64,000 nt of DNA from CAVQGZ01 sp963712175 (GTDB taxonomy: Bacteria > Actinomycetota > Actinomycetes > Jiangellales > Jiangellaceae): NCBI GenBank assembly GCA_963712175.1, contig CAVQGZ010000009.1:1-64000 (forward strand), written 5' to 3'. Under the pieces are notes generated by a model. That model saw nothing but the letters and a program-made list of their open reading frames with translations, was not told where the DNA came from and ran no database searches. This document shows positions 1 to 8,331 of this stretch, one piece after another (the first letter of the stretch is position 1; each line of letters opens with the position of its first letter). The position numbers were made by a program, and so were the translations under genes.

Positions 1-99
1 GCGCCAGCAACGCACCCACCAACGACCTACCACTGTGACCTGCAAGAACACCACCACACAACGCCCCTGGACACCCCTCGACGGGATGCTCATGCACGC

Positions 100-134
100 T
101 CAGCGGGTTCGGGGTTCGAGTCCCTGACGGCGCA
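100..134 (+). other. 3' fragment of tRNA-Lys (attachment-site-like scar)
   Basis: The segment reads like the last third of an actinobacterial tRNA-Lys: the tail of the anticodon stem, a T-arm (CGGGG, loop TTCGAGT, CCCTG at 110-126), the 3' acceptor strand ACGGCGC (127-133) and discriminator A (134). A matching 5' acceptor strand (GCGCCGT) and a full D/anticodon region are absent upstream, so it is not a working gene. 3' halves of tRNA genes are the usual crossover cores of tyrosine integrases. A fragment in this orientation would be the distal end of an element integrated in a tRNA-Lys gene to the left of the window. The tRNA identity rests on recall of family sequences; the integration is inference. 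Confidence 0.6.
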
Positions 135-191
135 CACCCCGCAGGTCAAGGCGCATCGCCAGAGGCCAACCAGGCTGTGCGACGCACGACA

Positions 192-1013
192 TCACGCCCC
201 GGAGGGCCAGGGCCCCTTCGTGCAGCCGTCGAGCGACTTCGTCTGCTGCACCATCACGGGTGCGACGGCTCCCGGCGCTGGGCAGCCCTCATGCTGGTGG
301 CCCAGGTAGTGCCCCATCTCGTGCGAGACGAGGTAGCGGCGGTAACCGACGAGGTCAAGACCGTAGCTCTCGACGCCAGAGAACCAACGCCGCGCGTTGA
401 GGACGGTGGCGGATCCGTTGAAGCAGGACAGCCACCCACCGGTGCCCAACGGCGCACACAGCTCGTCGGTCGTCTCCGGTGAGGCGAGCACGACGTCGAC
501 GTCGGAGTCAGCGGAGGGCACGCGCTGGAACACGACCCCTTCGAGAGGGCCCCACCCCCGGCTGTCGGTGAGCACATCGTGCACGATCGCTGCGACCTCG
601 GTGCCGTCGACGGGATCGCCACTCACCGTCAGACCGTCCTCGACCATGACCCGGTAGCGCACGACGCCGGTGGACTCATCCGACTGGTCCTGCGAGGTGC
701 TCCCTGCAACGACGCTCAGCTGTCCGGTACCCGCCTGGGACACCAGCGCCTCGTCCACCGGTGTGGGGGCCGACGGCACCACGGCCGGCGCGGCCACGTC
801 CTGGGACTCGCTGACGGGATTCTCGCCGCCTGCCATCAGGTACGGCGGAGCCGCTGCTCCGTCCAGCTCACCGGAGACTGCATCCGGTCGCCCTGTCGAG
901 CTCAGGCTGCTGGCGAGCGCTAGCGCCACGACCAGAACCGCCACCACGACGACCGACACAGCCAACCTGCCTCGGCGAGTCAGTCGCAGCGATGTCGACA
1001 CGTGCTGGCTCAC
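192..1013 (-). CDS. DUF3152 family membrane-anchored, zinc-metalloprotease-like protein
   Basis: 273 aa from GTG at 1013, chosen because AGGAGG lies just upstream; ATG at 1043 or GTG at 1055 would add up to 14 residues. One N-terminal membrane segment (about residues 15-38) is followed by a Ser/Thr/Pro-rich linker and an extracellular domain. Near residue 231 it carries HEMGHYLGHQH, a HExxH zinc motif with a third His as in metzincin-like proteases, and several cysteines around it. DUF3152 proteins are common in actinobacteria, are predicted secreted or anchored peptidases, and have no established substrate. The gene is divergent from the LigD polymerase gene across about 170 bp. Confidence 0.85.
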   Translation of the reverse strand: MSQHVSTSLRLTRRGRLAVSVVVVAVLVVALALASSLSSTGRPDAVSGELDGAAAPPYLMAGGENPVSESQDVAAPAVVPSAPTPVDEALVSQAGTGQLSVVAGSTSQDQSDESTGVVRYRVMVEDGLTVSGDPVDGTEVAAIVHDVLTDSRGWGPLEGVVFQRVPSADSDVDVVLASPETTDELCAPLGTGGWLSCFNGSATVLNARRWFSGVESYGLDLVGYRRYLVSHEMGHYLGHQHEGCPAPGAVAPVMVQQTKSLDGCTKGPWPSGA

Positions 1014-1185
1014 GAGCCTCCTCTCGCTCTCGTCAGGTCCCATGGCCGCCCCCACGGTAGGCCCGAGGCCGGCGTTTCCCCGTTACCGTCCCCATTGTCA
1101 TCGATCGCGGCCCCAGAAGGCGCCTAGGTGCGTTCTCGGCCCGGAAGGCTGGGGGGGTCGCCGTGGGACGGGAGGAACTGCCGCA

Positions 1186-2073
1186 GTGGTGGACAGCCAG
1201 CGGGTAAGCGTCACCGTGGAGGGGCGGACGCTGTCGCTGTCCAACCTCGCCAAGCCCCTGTACCCGGACGGGACGACGAAGGGTGACGTCATCGGCTACT
1301 ACTCCGGCGTCGCCGCCGTGCTGGTGCCGCACCTGGCCGGTCGGCCGCTCACGCTGCGACGCTGGCCAGAGGGCACGACCCGGCCTGGCTTCTTCGAGAA
1401 GAACGTGGCACGCACGGCACCGGACTGGATGAGACAGGTCGAGCTGCCGGTGCCAGGCAGCACCCGCGATCGCACGACGATCAGGTACGTCACGGTGGAC
1501 GACGCACCGACGCTGGTCTGGGTCGCCAACCTCGCCGGTCTCGAGCTGCACGTGCCCCAGTGGAGGCTCAGCCCCGACGACGAGCCGGCCAACCCCGACC
1601 GCCTCGTCATCGACCTCGACCCCGGGCCGCCGGCTGACGTCGTCACGTGCTGTCAGGTGGCTCTGCTCGTTCGAGACCTGCTGGCGCCGCTGGGCCTGAC
1701 GGCCCGCGCCTCGACCAGCGGCAACAAGGGGATGCAGCTCTACGCCGCCCTGGACGGCTCACTGACCTGGCACGACACGCGCCGCCTGGCCCAGCAGCTC
1801 GCCGAGACGCTCGAACGCCACCATCCCCGGCTCGTGCTGTCGTCCATGGACACCCGGGCCAGGCGCGGCAAGGTCTTTCTCGACTGGAGCCAGAACCACG
1901 GCGGCAAGACGACCATCTCGCCCTACTCGTTGCGCGGTCTGGCCACCCCGACGGTGGCGGCTCCGCTCGCCTGGCACGAGGTCGAGCGGGCCTCGGCAGC
2001 GAGCGACCTACGGTTCTCCCCTCAGCAGGTGCTTGCTCGTGTCGCTGCGCAGGGGGACCTGCTGGCCGACTGA
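1186..2073 (+). CDS. LigD-type DNA polymerase/primase domain protein (NHEJ polymerase), stand-alone
   Basis: 295 aa from GTG 1186, with GGAGGAA at 1171-1177 setting the start. It is the polymerase/primase domain of bacterial non-homologous end joining (archaeo-eukaryotic primase superfamily), which fills and templates DNA ends for Ku/LigD. Visible residues: DLDP (Asp143, Asp145) and FLDW (Asp233), the three metal-binding aspartates, and the SPYSLR block near 245. At the SGxxGxH nucleotide-binding motif the sequence is SGNKGMQ, with Gln184 where His is usual. No ligase or nuclease domain is fused and no ku gene is in the window. Its last 66 bp overlap the convergent FUSC gene. Function as repair polymerase versus other primase roles is inferred. 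Confidence 0.9.
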   Translation: MVDSQRVSVTVEGRTLSLSNLAKPLYPDGTTKGDVIGYYSGVAAVLVPHLAGRPLTLRRWPEGTTRPGFFEKNVARTAPDWMRQVELPVPGSTRDRTTIRYVTVDDAPTLVWVANLAGLELHVPQWRLSPDDEPANPDRLVIDLDPGPPADVVTCCQVALLVRDLLAPLGLTARASTSGNKGMQLYAALDGSLTWHDTRRLAQQLAETLERHHPRLVLSSMDTRARRGKVFLDWSQNHGGKTTISPYSLRGLATPTVAAPLAWHEVERASAASDLRFSPQQVLARVAAQGDLLAD

Positions 2074-3171
2074 GCTGCGGCTGACCGGGACCGGCAGGTC
2101 CGGCAGAAGGTCGACGACGTCCTCGGCCGTCAGACCGGTCGCGTAGAGGATGTCAGCGGCCACCGAGCGCACCTGACCCGCGACGGTCTGGGCGAGCATC
2201 CCGGAGGTGTGCTCAACGGCTGTGCTCGCGGCCTGGGCAGCGCGGATGGACGCGGCCCGAGCCGCTGCCACGTCGTCCTGGGAGTCCAGCGATCGCTGCA
2301 GCGTCCGTACTGCGATAGCGCACTCATCGATCGCAGAGTCGAGCCCGGGCGGGATCGCGTCGCCGCGCTGCATCGCCGCCAACGCCTGGCGCGCGAGGAC
2401 GCGCGTGTCGCGGACCGCTGCATCCAGGTAGGGCAACGCCACCTCGATGTGGGCCAGGGTGACCCGAGCGTTCCAGCGTGCCGGGGCCAGCAGCGCGATC
2501 TCGTGGCTGGCGTGCACGGTCTGCGCCAGCTGCTCGACGCTGACCTGCAGTCCGTGGGCCTCGGCGAGCGCGGTCGACGCCATGGCCTCGTCGTGCTCGC
2601 GCAGTGCACTGGACAGCTTGCCCAGCGTCTCGGACAGGCCGGCCACCATGGGGCTGCCGACCCTGGTGACTTGTCGCAGCGGGTTGGCCGGGAGAAGGAT
2701 CGACAGGGCCAGCCCGAAGGCCCCACCGATGAGGGCGTCCCCGAATCGGCCCAGGGCGTACGCCGACTCGCTCACCGGCGGCAGGATCGTGGCGATCACC
2801 ACTGCCGTCGAGGAGGCCTGCAGCACGACGATCGGCCCGCCCTGGACGACCACGGCAGCGGTCATGGCCAGCGCGACCACGAGGCCGATCTGCCAGGTAC
2901 CTCGGCCGGCCCAGGCAATGAACAGGTCGCCGACGAGAACACCGAGGGCGACACCGAGCACCATCTCGGCAGAGCGGCGGAGCTTGCGCTCCAAGGAGAC
3001 GCCGATGGCGCTCATGGCAGCCAATGGCGCGAAGAACGGCTCAGGACGGTCCAGGACGTAGCGTGCGAACCACCACGCGAGCATGGCGGCCAGCGAGGCC
3101 TGCAGGATGGTGAGCCCGGCGGCCCTCAGCCGGCGCGCCGGTGCGGCCCAGAGTGATCGCACGGCCGGCAC
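2008..3171 (-). CDS. FUSC / aromatic acid exporter family membrane protein
   Basis: About 387 aa from GTG 3171; GTG 3162 is also possible, and no strong ribosome site decides. The first half has about six hydrophobic segments (for example the stretches around residues 15-35, 65-90 and 95-150) with the FUSC-like pattern of a small integral membrane exporter. The second half is a soluble, Ala-rich helical domain resembling the cytoplasmic part of ArAE/FUSC proteins. The family exports aromatic acids and fusaric acid-like compounds; the substrate here is unknown. It follows the P450 gene by 11 bp on the same strand, so the two may form an oxidise-and-export pair (inference). The 3' end overlaps the LigD polymerase gene. 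Confidence 0.75.
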   Translation of the reverse strand: MPAVRSLWAAPARRLRAAGLTILQASLAAMLAWWFARYVLDRPEPFFAPLAAMSAIGVSLERKLRRSAEMVLGVALGVLVGDLFIAWAGRGTWQIGLVVALAMTAAVVVQGGPIVVLQASSTAVVIATILPPVSESAYALGRFGDALIGGAFGLALSILLPANPLRQVTRVGSPMVAGLSETLGKLSSALREHDEAMASTALAEAHGLQVSVEQLAQTVHASHEIALLAPARWNARVTLAHIEVALPYLDAAVRDTRVLARQALAAMQRGDAIPPGLDSAIDECAIAVRTLQRSLDSQDDVAAARAASIRAAQAASTAVEHTSGMLAQTVAGQVRSVAADILYATGLTAEDVVDLLPDLPVPVSRSSVGQQVPLRSDTSKHLLRGEP

Positions 3172-3182
3172 GAGAAACGATG

Positions 3183-4532
3183 CTATTGCCCCCCGGTGGC
3201 CCGTCGATGGACTTCCAGCCACAGTCCGCCCTTCGGACGCAGCGTGACGAGCGCCTGGACCTTCGGCGGTGCCTGCTCCCGCGGCCGGCGCATCACCACC
3301 GTGGCGGCGAGCGTGGCCAGCATCAGGACACCCTCGACAAGGGCGAAGTCCTTGCCGATGCACTGGCGGATCCCCGCCCCGAACGGCAGGTAGGACCAGC
3401 GCGGCCCCACCTGCCCGTCGATCCAGCGCTGGGGACGGAACGCGTCCGCGTCCGCCCACAGCGAGGGGTCCCGGTGCAGCGTGTACGTACCCATGAGGAC
3501 GAGGGTGCCGGGCGCGAGGCTGTAGCCGCCGACCTGGTCGCGCTCTGCCGCCTTGCGCGTTATCACCCACGCAGGCGGGTACAGGCGAAGAGCCTCGTCG
3601 AGCACGGCTCGCGTGAACGGAAGGTGGGCGAGGTCGTCGATGCCGGACGGGGGGCCGCCCATCGCGTCCACCTCGCCGAGCAGCCGCGCATAGTCATCGG
3701 GATGGGTCGTGAGCAAGTGCCAGGCCCAGGTCAGGGCCGATGCCACGGTCTCGTGCCCGGCGATCAACAAGGTCACGACCTCGTTGCGCACCCCGGCGAG
3801 CTCGTCGTCGGTCAGCTCGTGCAGCCGCTCACCGAGCAGGAGTCCGAGCACGTCGTCGCCGGGCTCGTCGCGACTGCGTCGCTCGTCGACCATCGATGCG
3901 ACAGCCGCGTCGATCGTGGAGAGAGCCGAGCGCAGCCGGAGGTTGCCGGGGGTGGGAACCGAGGCCGGTGGCAGCCACGGGGAGCGCGCACGCACGACGA
4001 CCCTGTCCAGCGCGGTGAGCACCGCCGGAACCAGCTGACTCGCTTGGCCGGACAGGTCGGTCGAGAACAGCGCCGCGCCCACGACCTGCAGGGCAGCCCT
4101 CATCATGGCCTCGTCGACGTCCACCGGTCCGGGCACCTCGAGCAGCCGCTGCGCCTCGGCACGCGCCGCGACGACCGTGTGCTTCGCGACGTCGTCGAGC
4201 CCCGCGCGGTGGAAGCCCGGCTGCACCATCCTCCGGCGCCTCGTCCACAACGGCGGGTCGGAGACCAGCAGCCCGTCCCCGGTGACGCTCGCCAGCGTGT
4301 CGTACTGCACCGTGCGCTTGGTGTAGGCCCGGTGGTTGGCGACGAGCACGTGGTGGACGTCGTCGGGATCGGAGAGCAGGACGGCGGGTGGGTCGGCAAC
4401 GGCGAAAGACGCGACCGGTCCATAGGTGTCGCGCGCGAAGGAGAGGTACCCGAGCGGGTCGGTGAGCATGCGACGCAACGAGCGCAGCATCTCGGCAGGA
4501 GACGGCCCCGGCGCGTGCTCGACGGGCGTCAC
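3183..4532 (-). CDS. Cytochrome P450
   Basis: 449 aa, full length for a soluble bacterial P450. Diagnostic motifs: I-helix AGHET at residues 258-262 (oxygen activation), K-helix EALR at 313-316 (ExxR), and the heme loop FGAGIRQCIGKDFA at 384-397 with the axial thiolate Cys391. The sequence resembles the CYP102/CYP4-like group with a PPAW segment after ExxR. No ferredoxin or reductase gene is adjacent, so redox partners must come from elsewhere, and the substrate cannot be read. The 5' end overlaps the GroES-like gene by 4 bp (ATGA), implying coupled translation, and a FUSC exporter follows. Confidence 0.93.
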   Translation of the reverse strand: MTPVEHAPGPSPAEMLRSLRRMLTDPLGYLSFARDTYGPVASFAVADPPAVLLSDPDDVHHVLVANHRAYTKRTVQYDTLASVTGDGLLVSDPPLWTRRRRMVQPGFHRAGLDDVAKHTVVAARAEAQRLLEVPGPVDVDEAMMRAALQVVGAALFSTDLSGQASQLVPAVLTALDRVVVRARSPWLPPASVPTPGNLRLRSALSTIDAAVASMVDERRSRDEPGDDVLGLLLGERLHELTDDELAGVRNEVVTLLIAGHETVASALTWAWHLLTTHPDDYARLLGEVDAMGGPPSGIDDLAHLPFTRAVLDEALRLYPPAWVITRKAAERDQVGGYSLAPGTLVLMGTYTLHRDPSLWADADAFRPQRWIDGQVGPRWSYLPFGAGIRQCIGKDFALVEGVLMLATLAATVVMRRPREQAPPKVQALVTLRPKGGLWLEVHRRATGGQ

Positions 4533-4870
4533 AGGTAGAGCCCGGGCTGCCCGTCCCCGAGCCGCTCGGCTGCCACGGCATGGATGTCGCGTTCGCGCAG
4601 CAGCGTGTAGGAGTCGCCGCGCAGCTCGACCTCAGCCTTGTCCTCGGGGTCGTAGAGCACTCGGTCGTCCTCCTGGACGAGCCGGACGTTCGCGCCGACG
4701 GCGACGACGCGGGCCCACGAGAGCCTCCGACCCACCTCAGCCGTTGCCGGGATCACGATGCCCGACGACGACCTGCGCTCGCCTTCCGCGGCGTCCGAGG
4801 AGACGAGTACTCGGTCGTGGAGCATGCGCACCGGAAGCCGGCCCTGGCCGAACGGAGCACCCACGGTCAC
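4529..4870 (-). CDS. GroES (Cpn10)-like protein
   Basis: 113 aa from GTG 4870, which overlaps the DUF427 stop by 4 bp (GTGA). It keeps the Cpn10 landmarks: an N-terminal LHDRVLV strand, the SGIVIP segment after the mobile loop region, VVAVG, a DDRVLY turn and the C-terminal RDIHAV. It is slightly longer than typical GroES (about 97 aa). No groEL is nearby, and the gene sits between DUF427 and a P450, so this is probably a paralog rather than the housekeeping co-chaperonin. It could retain the heptameric lid fold and serve a special client, or act without GroEL. Family assignment is good; the role is unknown. Confidence 0.75.
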   Translation of the reverse strand: MTVGAPFGQGRLPVRMLHDRVLVSSDAAEGERRSSSGIVIPATAEVGRRLSWARVVAVGANVRLVQEDDRVLYDPEDKAEVELRGDSYTLLRERDIHAVAAERLGDGQPGLYL

Positions 4871-5337
4871 CACCCCATCGTCCCTGGCGCTCCCTTGAAC
4901 GGCCCGACGACCCTTGACGTGATCCACCCGCCGTAGAAGCCGCCCGGCTGGGGGGTCACCGCTTCGCCGTCGACCCAGCAGGCATCGACTCGTCCGGGGT
5001 AGAACGCCACGTGCCCGACCAGCGCCTCGTATCCGGCGACCGGCCGCGGGAAGCTCCAGGCGACATCCGCGACGCGCTCACCGTCCACGACGAGGTCCCA
5101 GAACTGCGCCTGACCCTTGAACTCGCACAGCGTACGGAGTCCGGACCGAGCCGGGTGCAGGACGCCCTCGGCGACGTCTGCCATCGGCACGTAGTAGGTC
5201 GGCGGGTGACTGGTCTCCAGGACTCGTAGTGCGGCAGTGGAGTCGGCGACGCGTCGACCCGCGTGCTCGACGACGACGTGCTCGCTGCTCGCTTCGACAC
5301 GCGGTGGGCGAGGGTAGTCCCAGACCGACTCGGTCAT
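4867..5337 (-). CDS. DUF427 domain protein
   Basis: 156 aa from ATG 5337 (M-T-E-S-V-W-D-Y-P-R-P-P), the usual N-terminus of this family. Features include the YVPMADV segment near residue 60, the CEFKGQAQFWDL stretch near 85 and a WSFP motif. DUF427 is a small all-beta domain widespread in actinobacteria, with no assigned biochemical function. An upstream in-frame Met (5370) would overlap the preceding gene and is less likely. The gene begins 7 bp after DUF3618 and overlaps the GroES-like gene, so it belongs to a DUF3618-DUF427-GroES-like-P450-FUSC string. Confidence 0.85.
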   Translation of the reverse strand: MTESVWDYPRPPRVEASSEHVVVEHAGRRVADSTAALRVLETSHPPTYYVPMADVAEGVLHPARSGLRTLCEFKGQAQFWDLVVDGERVADVAWSFPRPVAGYEALVGHVAFYPGRVDACWVDGEAVTPQPGGFYGGWITSRVVGPFKGAPGTMGW

Positions 5338-5344
5338 GCAGGTC

Positions 5345-5755
5345 TCAGACGGCCTCGCCGCCGAGCCCACGGGGCACCTTGCGACCTCTGGCGCGCACGA
5401 GTACCTCCTCGAGCGCGACCTGGTCGTTGGGCAGCATGAACTCGTACGACACCGTGCTGCGGCGCGAGCGCCACAGCAGGATCACGATTGCCAGCCCGGC
5501 ACCTGCCAGAGCACCGATCAGCTCGGGCCGCGGCCCCGAGGACTCCTCGGTCAGCCCCGCCCACTCCTTGGCGCGGGTGACGCTCTCGCTGGCTGCAGCG
5601 CTGGCGACCTCGGAGACGTCCTGACCGAGCTCGTCGGGCTGGACCCGCACCGAGAGCTCGTCCAGCGTCGCGGTGAAGCGGGCGCGCGTAGCGGCGAGAT
5701 CCTTCTCGATCTCCTCCGGAGACCGGCTCTTCTTCGGCTGCGGGGTCGACGTCAC
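5345..5755 (-). CDS. DUF3618 domain protein, single-pass membrane protein
   Basis: 136 aa. The N-terminal RSPEEIEKDLAATRARF motif is the DUF3618 signature, a short amphipathic region. A charged middle part is followed by one hydrophobic segment (about residues 80-96, ELIGALAGAGLAIVILLW) with a positively charged RSRR stop. DUF3618 proteins are small actinobacterial membrane proteins, often near envelope or phage-shock-like genes; the function is not known. The gene lies 17 bp downstream of cbiO on the same strand, so read-through from the metal transporter operon is possible. Confidence 0.85.
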   Translation of the reverse strand: MTSTPQPKKSRSPEEIEKDLAATRARFTATLDELSVRVQPDELGQDVSEVASAAASESVTRAKEWAGLTEESSGPRPELIGALAGAGLAIVILLWRSRRSTVSYEFMLPNDQVALEEVLVRARGRKVPRGLGGEAV

Positions 5756-5772
5756 GTCGCGAACCCTACCGA

Positions 5773-6528
5773 TCAGACCGACTTCGTGGGCGTCGCCCTC
5801 GGGTCGAAGCCGAACGGCAGCTCGAGACGGTGCTCGGCCAGCAGCGCGTCGTTGGTGAGCAGGTCCGGTGTCGGGGCGTCGGCGGCGATGACGCCGCCGG
5901 AGAGCACCAGTGACCGCGGGCAGAGCTCGAGCGCATAGGGCAGGTCGTGAGTGACCATCAGGACCGTCACGTCCAACGAGCGCAGCACGTCGGCCAGCTC
6001 GCGCCGCGACGCCGGGTCGAGGTTGCTGGACGGCTCGTCCAGGACGAGGATCTCCGGGCCCATGGCGAGCACGGTGGCCACTGCGACGCGCCGGCGCTGC
6101 CCGAACGACAGGTGGTGCGGCGGGCGGTCGGCGAACTCGGCCATCCCCACCTGGTCCAGCGCCTCGTGAACCCGGTCGTCGAGCTCGGAGCCGGAGATGC
6201 CCAGGTTGGCCGGGCCGAAGGCCACGTCGTCGCGCACTGTGGGCATGAAGAGCTGGTCGTCAGGGTCCTGGAAGACGATGCCCACCCGGCGACGAACCTC
6301 GCGCAGGTTCTGCTGCGTCACCGGGAGACCGGCGACACTCACCTCTCCAGCCCCGGCGGTCAAGATGCCGTTGAGGTGCAGCACCAGGGTGGTCTTGCCG
6401 GCGCCGTTCGGGCCGAGCAAGGCAACGCGTTCACCGCGATCGATGGCGAAGCTCACGCCGAACAGGGCCTGGTGCCCGTCCGGGTAGGCGAACGCCAGGC
6501 CGTTGACGTCGAGCGAGGGTGTGCTCAC
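5773..6528 (-). CDS. cbiO: ECF-type cobalt/nickel transporter ATPase CbiO
   Basis: 251 aa from GTG 6528, overlapping the cbiQ stop by 4 bp. ABC ATPase with Walker A GPNGAGKT near residue 39, the Q-loop FQDPDDQLF typical of ECF ATPases, an altered signature LSFGQRRRVA, Walker B ILVLDEPSSNLDP and the switch His in THDLP. It powers uptake of Co2+/Ni2+ through CbiMN and CbiQ at the cell membrane. Gene order M/N-Q-O on one strand and overlapping starts show a single operon. Nickel versus cobalt specificity cannot be read from this subunit. Confidence 0.93.
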   Translation of the reverse strand: MSTPSLDVNGLAFAYPDGHQALFGVSFAIDRGERVALLGPNGAGKTTLVLHLNGILTAGAGEVSVAGLPVTQQNLREVRRRVGIVFQDPDDQLFMPTVRDDVAFGPANLGISGSELDDRVHEALDQVGMAEFADRPPHHLSFGQRRRVAVATVLAMGPEILVLDEPSSNLDPASRRELADVLRSLDVTVLMVTHDLPYALELCPRSLVLSGGVIAADAPTPDLLTNDALLAEHRLELPFGFDPRATPTKSV

Positions 6529-7289
6529 AGCGTCATCCACGCCGCGACTGAGACGACCAGGGCGCTCAGCGGCAGCAGCGCGGCGCCCGCCCACTGGACC
6601 GACTGGGCGTGCTGCACCTCCAGGACGGGGAGCGCCCCCGCGTAGCCGCGCGACAGCATCGCAAGGTGGACGCGTTCTCCCCGCTCGTAGGAGCGGATGA
6701 ACAACGCCCCGGCCGAGGTAGCCACGACCCGCATCTGGGCGCGGGTGTTGCCCTCGAACGCCCGGGATTCGCGGGCGATCTTCATGCGCCGCATCTCGTC
6801 GGTGACCACGTCGGCGTAGCGAACCATGAACGAGGTGATCTCTACGAGCACGGGAGGCACCCGAAGCCGCTGAAGGGCGAGCAGCAGCGACCGCGCATCG
6901 GTGGTCGCAGCGAGCAGGATCGAGGCGACGACGCCCAGGGTTCCCTTGGCCAGGATGTTCCAGCCGGCCAGCAGACCCTCCTCGGACAGGGAGATCCCGA
7001 GGACGTCGATGCGCTCCCCCGCGGCCAGGAACGGCAGGAGCAGCGCGAAGACGACGAACGGGATCTCCACGACCATCCGTTTCGCGATGAAGGGCAGGGG
7101 GACCCGGGCCGCGACGGCGACGGCGGCGAGCAGCGCCGCGTAGACCCCGAAGGCCCAGAAGGCCTCGCGTGGCGTAGCCACGACGACCACCACGAACCCC
7201 ACGAGCGAGACCAGCTTGACGTGCGCCGGCAGCCGGTGGACGGGGGTGTGCCCGTGTCGGTACAGCCGGTGGACGTGGCCAGCCCCCAC
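6525..7289 (-). CDS. cbiQ: ECF-type cobalt/nickel transporter transmembrane subunit CbiQ
   Basis: 254 aa, probable GTG start at 7289, 2 bp after the cbiMN stop; a longer in-frame reading would run into the upstream gene. The EcfT family signature is present: several membrane helices near the N-terminus and middle, and two cytoplasmic coupling motifs of the A-R-G type, here ESRAFEG and LSRGYAG, which engage the ATPase. It links the metal-binding CbiM to CbiO in the membrane complex. The start codon is not strongly supported because the ribosome site is masked by the preceding stop. Confidence 0.9.
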   Translation of the reverse strand: MGAGHVHRLYRHGHTPVHRLPAHVKLVSLVGFVVVVVATPREAFWAFGVYAALLAAVAVAARVPLPFIAKRMVVEIPFVVFALLLPFLAAGERIDVLGISLSEEGLLAGWNILAKGTLGVVASILLAATTDARSLLLALQRLRVPPVLVEITSFMVRYADVVTDEMRRMKIARESRAFEGNTRAQMRVVATSAGALFIRSYERGERVHLAMLSRGYAGALPVLEVQHAQSVQWAGAALLPLSALVVSVAAWMTL

Positions 7290-7290
7290 C

Positions 7291-8319
7291 TCAGGCGCCC
7301 ACGGTCGCGCGGTCCCGACTACGCCGGGCGAGCAGCCGGAACAGGGCCAACCCGATGAGGATGGTGAGGCCCACGCCGAGGAGTCCGGCAACCCCCACCG
7401 GGATCCCGCCGACGGCTCCGTAGTCCGCCAGCGACCACCCGCCGACGGCAGAGTCCTCAGCCGCCTCGATGAAGCCCTGGTCCTCGGCCACGAACTCGAG
7501 CCCGTCGGGGTTCGACGAGGCGAAGAAGCTCACGACGCCCGCGACGACGAGCGTGACTCCCAGCCCGCCCACGAGCAACGGCCAGACGGACCGCGACGAC
7601 TTCTCCGGGGCGACGTCGACCTCCTCGGCCGGGATCTCACGCCCATCCGGGGTGCGCAGCACGAGCTGGGTGCTCAGCCCCCGAGCCGCGTAGACGAGGT
7701 CGGGCCGGACGGCGACGACGGCACCGACCGTGGCGGCGGTGATGAAGGCCTCCCCCAGGCCGATGAGGGTGTGCCAGCCGAGCATCGTCGCCATGAGCGG
7801 ACCGAACGGCAGCTGCGTCGCTCCCCCGATCGTGTAGAGCACGACGAAGACGCCGGCCGCGGCGGGCACCGACAGCAGCGCCCCCACGAACGCTGCAGGC
7901 ACGACCGACGTGGGCCGCTTCGGCATCACGGCGAGGACGAGCTTCGTCACCGTCCATCCCACCAGCACCGTGACCAGCCCGATGAGGGTGATGTTCGTGC
8001 CCAGCGCCGTCAGCCCACCGTCGGCGAAGACGAGGGCCTGCACCATCAGGACCACGCTGACGACGAGCACCGCCGTCCACGGCCCCACCAGAACCGCAGC
8101 GAGCGCACCACCCATGAGGTGTCCACTCGTCCCCACCCCGACGGGGAAGTTGATCATCTGGGCGGCGAAGACGAAGGCGGCGGTCAGGCCGGCCATGGGC
8201 GCGGTCTTCTCGTTCAGCTCGCCGCGCGACTTCTTGAGCGCGACTGCAATCGCGCCGGCTGCCACCGCACCTGTCACGATCGAGGTGGGGACGTCCAGGA
8301 AGCCGTCGGGTACGTGCAT
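7291..8319 (-). CDS. cbiM: CbiM-CbiN fused substrate-capture subunit of a Co/Ni ECF transporter
   Basis: 342 aa. The start must be ATG 8319 because CbiM/NikM needs the mature N-terminus Met-His-(Val/Ile)-Pro-Asp-Gly-Phe, in which the N-terminal amine and His2 bind the metal; an earlier ATG at 8328 would ruin this. The CbiM part has about seven membrane helices with conserved GHLMGG and GWHTLIGLGEA. From about residue 240 onward a linker and two further helices form a CbiN/NikN-like module fused in one chain. This fusion is known for NikMN types. It heads the operon and is divergent from bcp across a palindrome at 8332-8352. Confidence 0.92.
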   Translation of the reverse strand: MHVPDGFLDVPTSIVTGAVAAGAIAVALKKSRGELNEKTAPMAGLTAAFVFAAQMINFPVGVGTSGHLMGGALAAVLVGPWTAVLVVSVVLMVQALVFADGGLTALGTNITLIGLVTVLVGWTVTKLVLAVMPKRPTSVVPAAFVGALLSVPAAAGVFVVLYTIGGATQLPFGPLMATMLGWHTLIGLGEAFITAATVGAVVAVRPDLVYAARGLSTQLVLRTPDGREIPAEEVDVAPEKSSRSVWPLLVGGLGVTLVVAGVVSFFASSNPDGLEFVAEDQGFIEAAEDSAVGGWSLADYGAVGGIPVGVAGLLGVGLTILIGLALFRLLARRSRDRATVGA

Positions 8320-8331
8320 GCCCGCCACTCT

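Noticed and set aside
100..134. Complete tRNA-Lys gene
   Set aside because: No 5' acceptor strand, D-arm or anticodon loop precedes it; only the 3' part is there.
3141..4538. Plus-strand frame of 465 aa opposite the P450
   Set aside because: It is the antisense of a well-supported P450 gene with intact motifs; composition is Arg/Gly/His-rich and unlike a protein.
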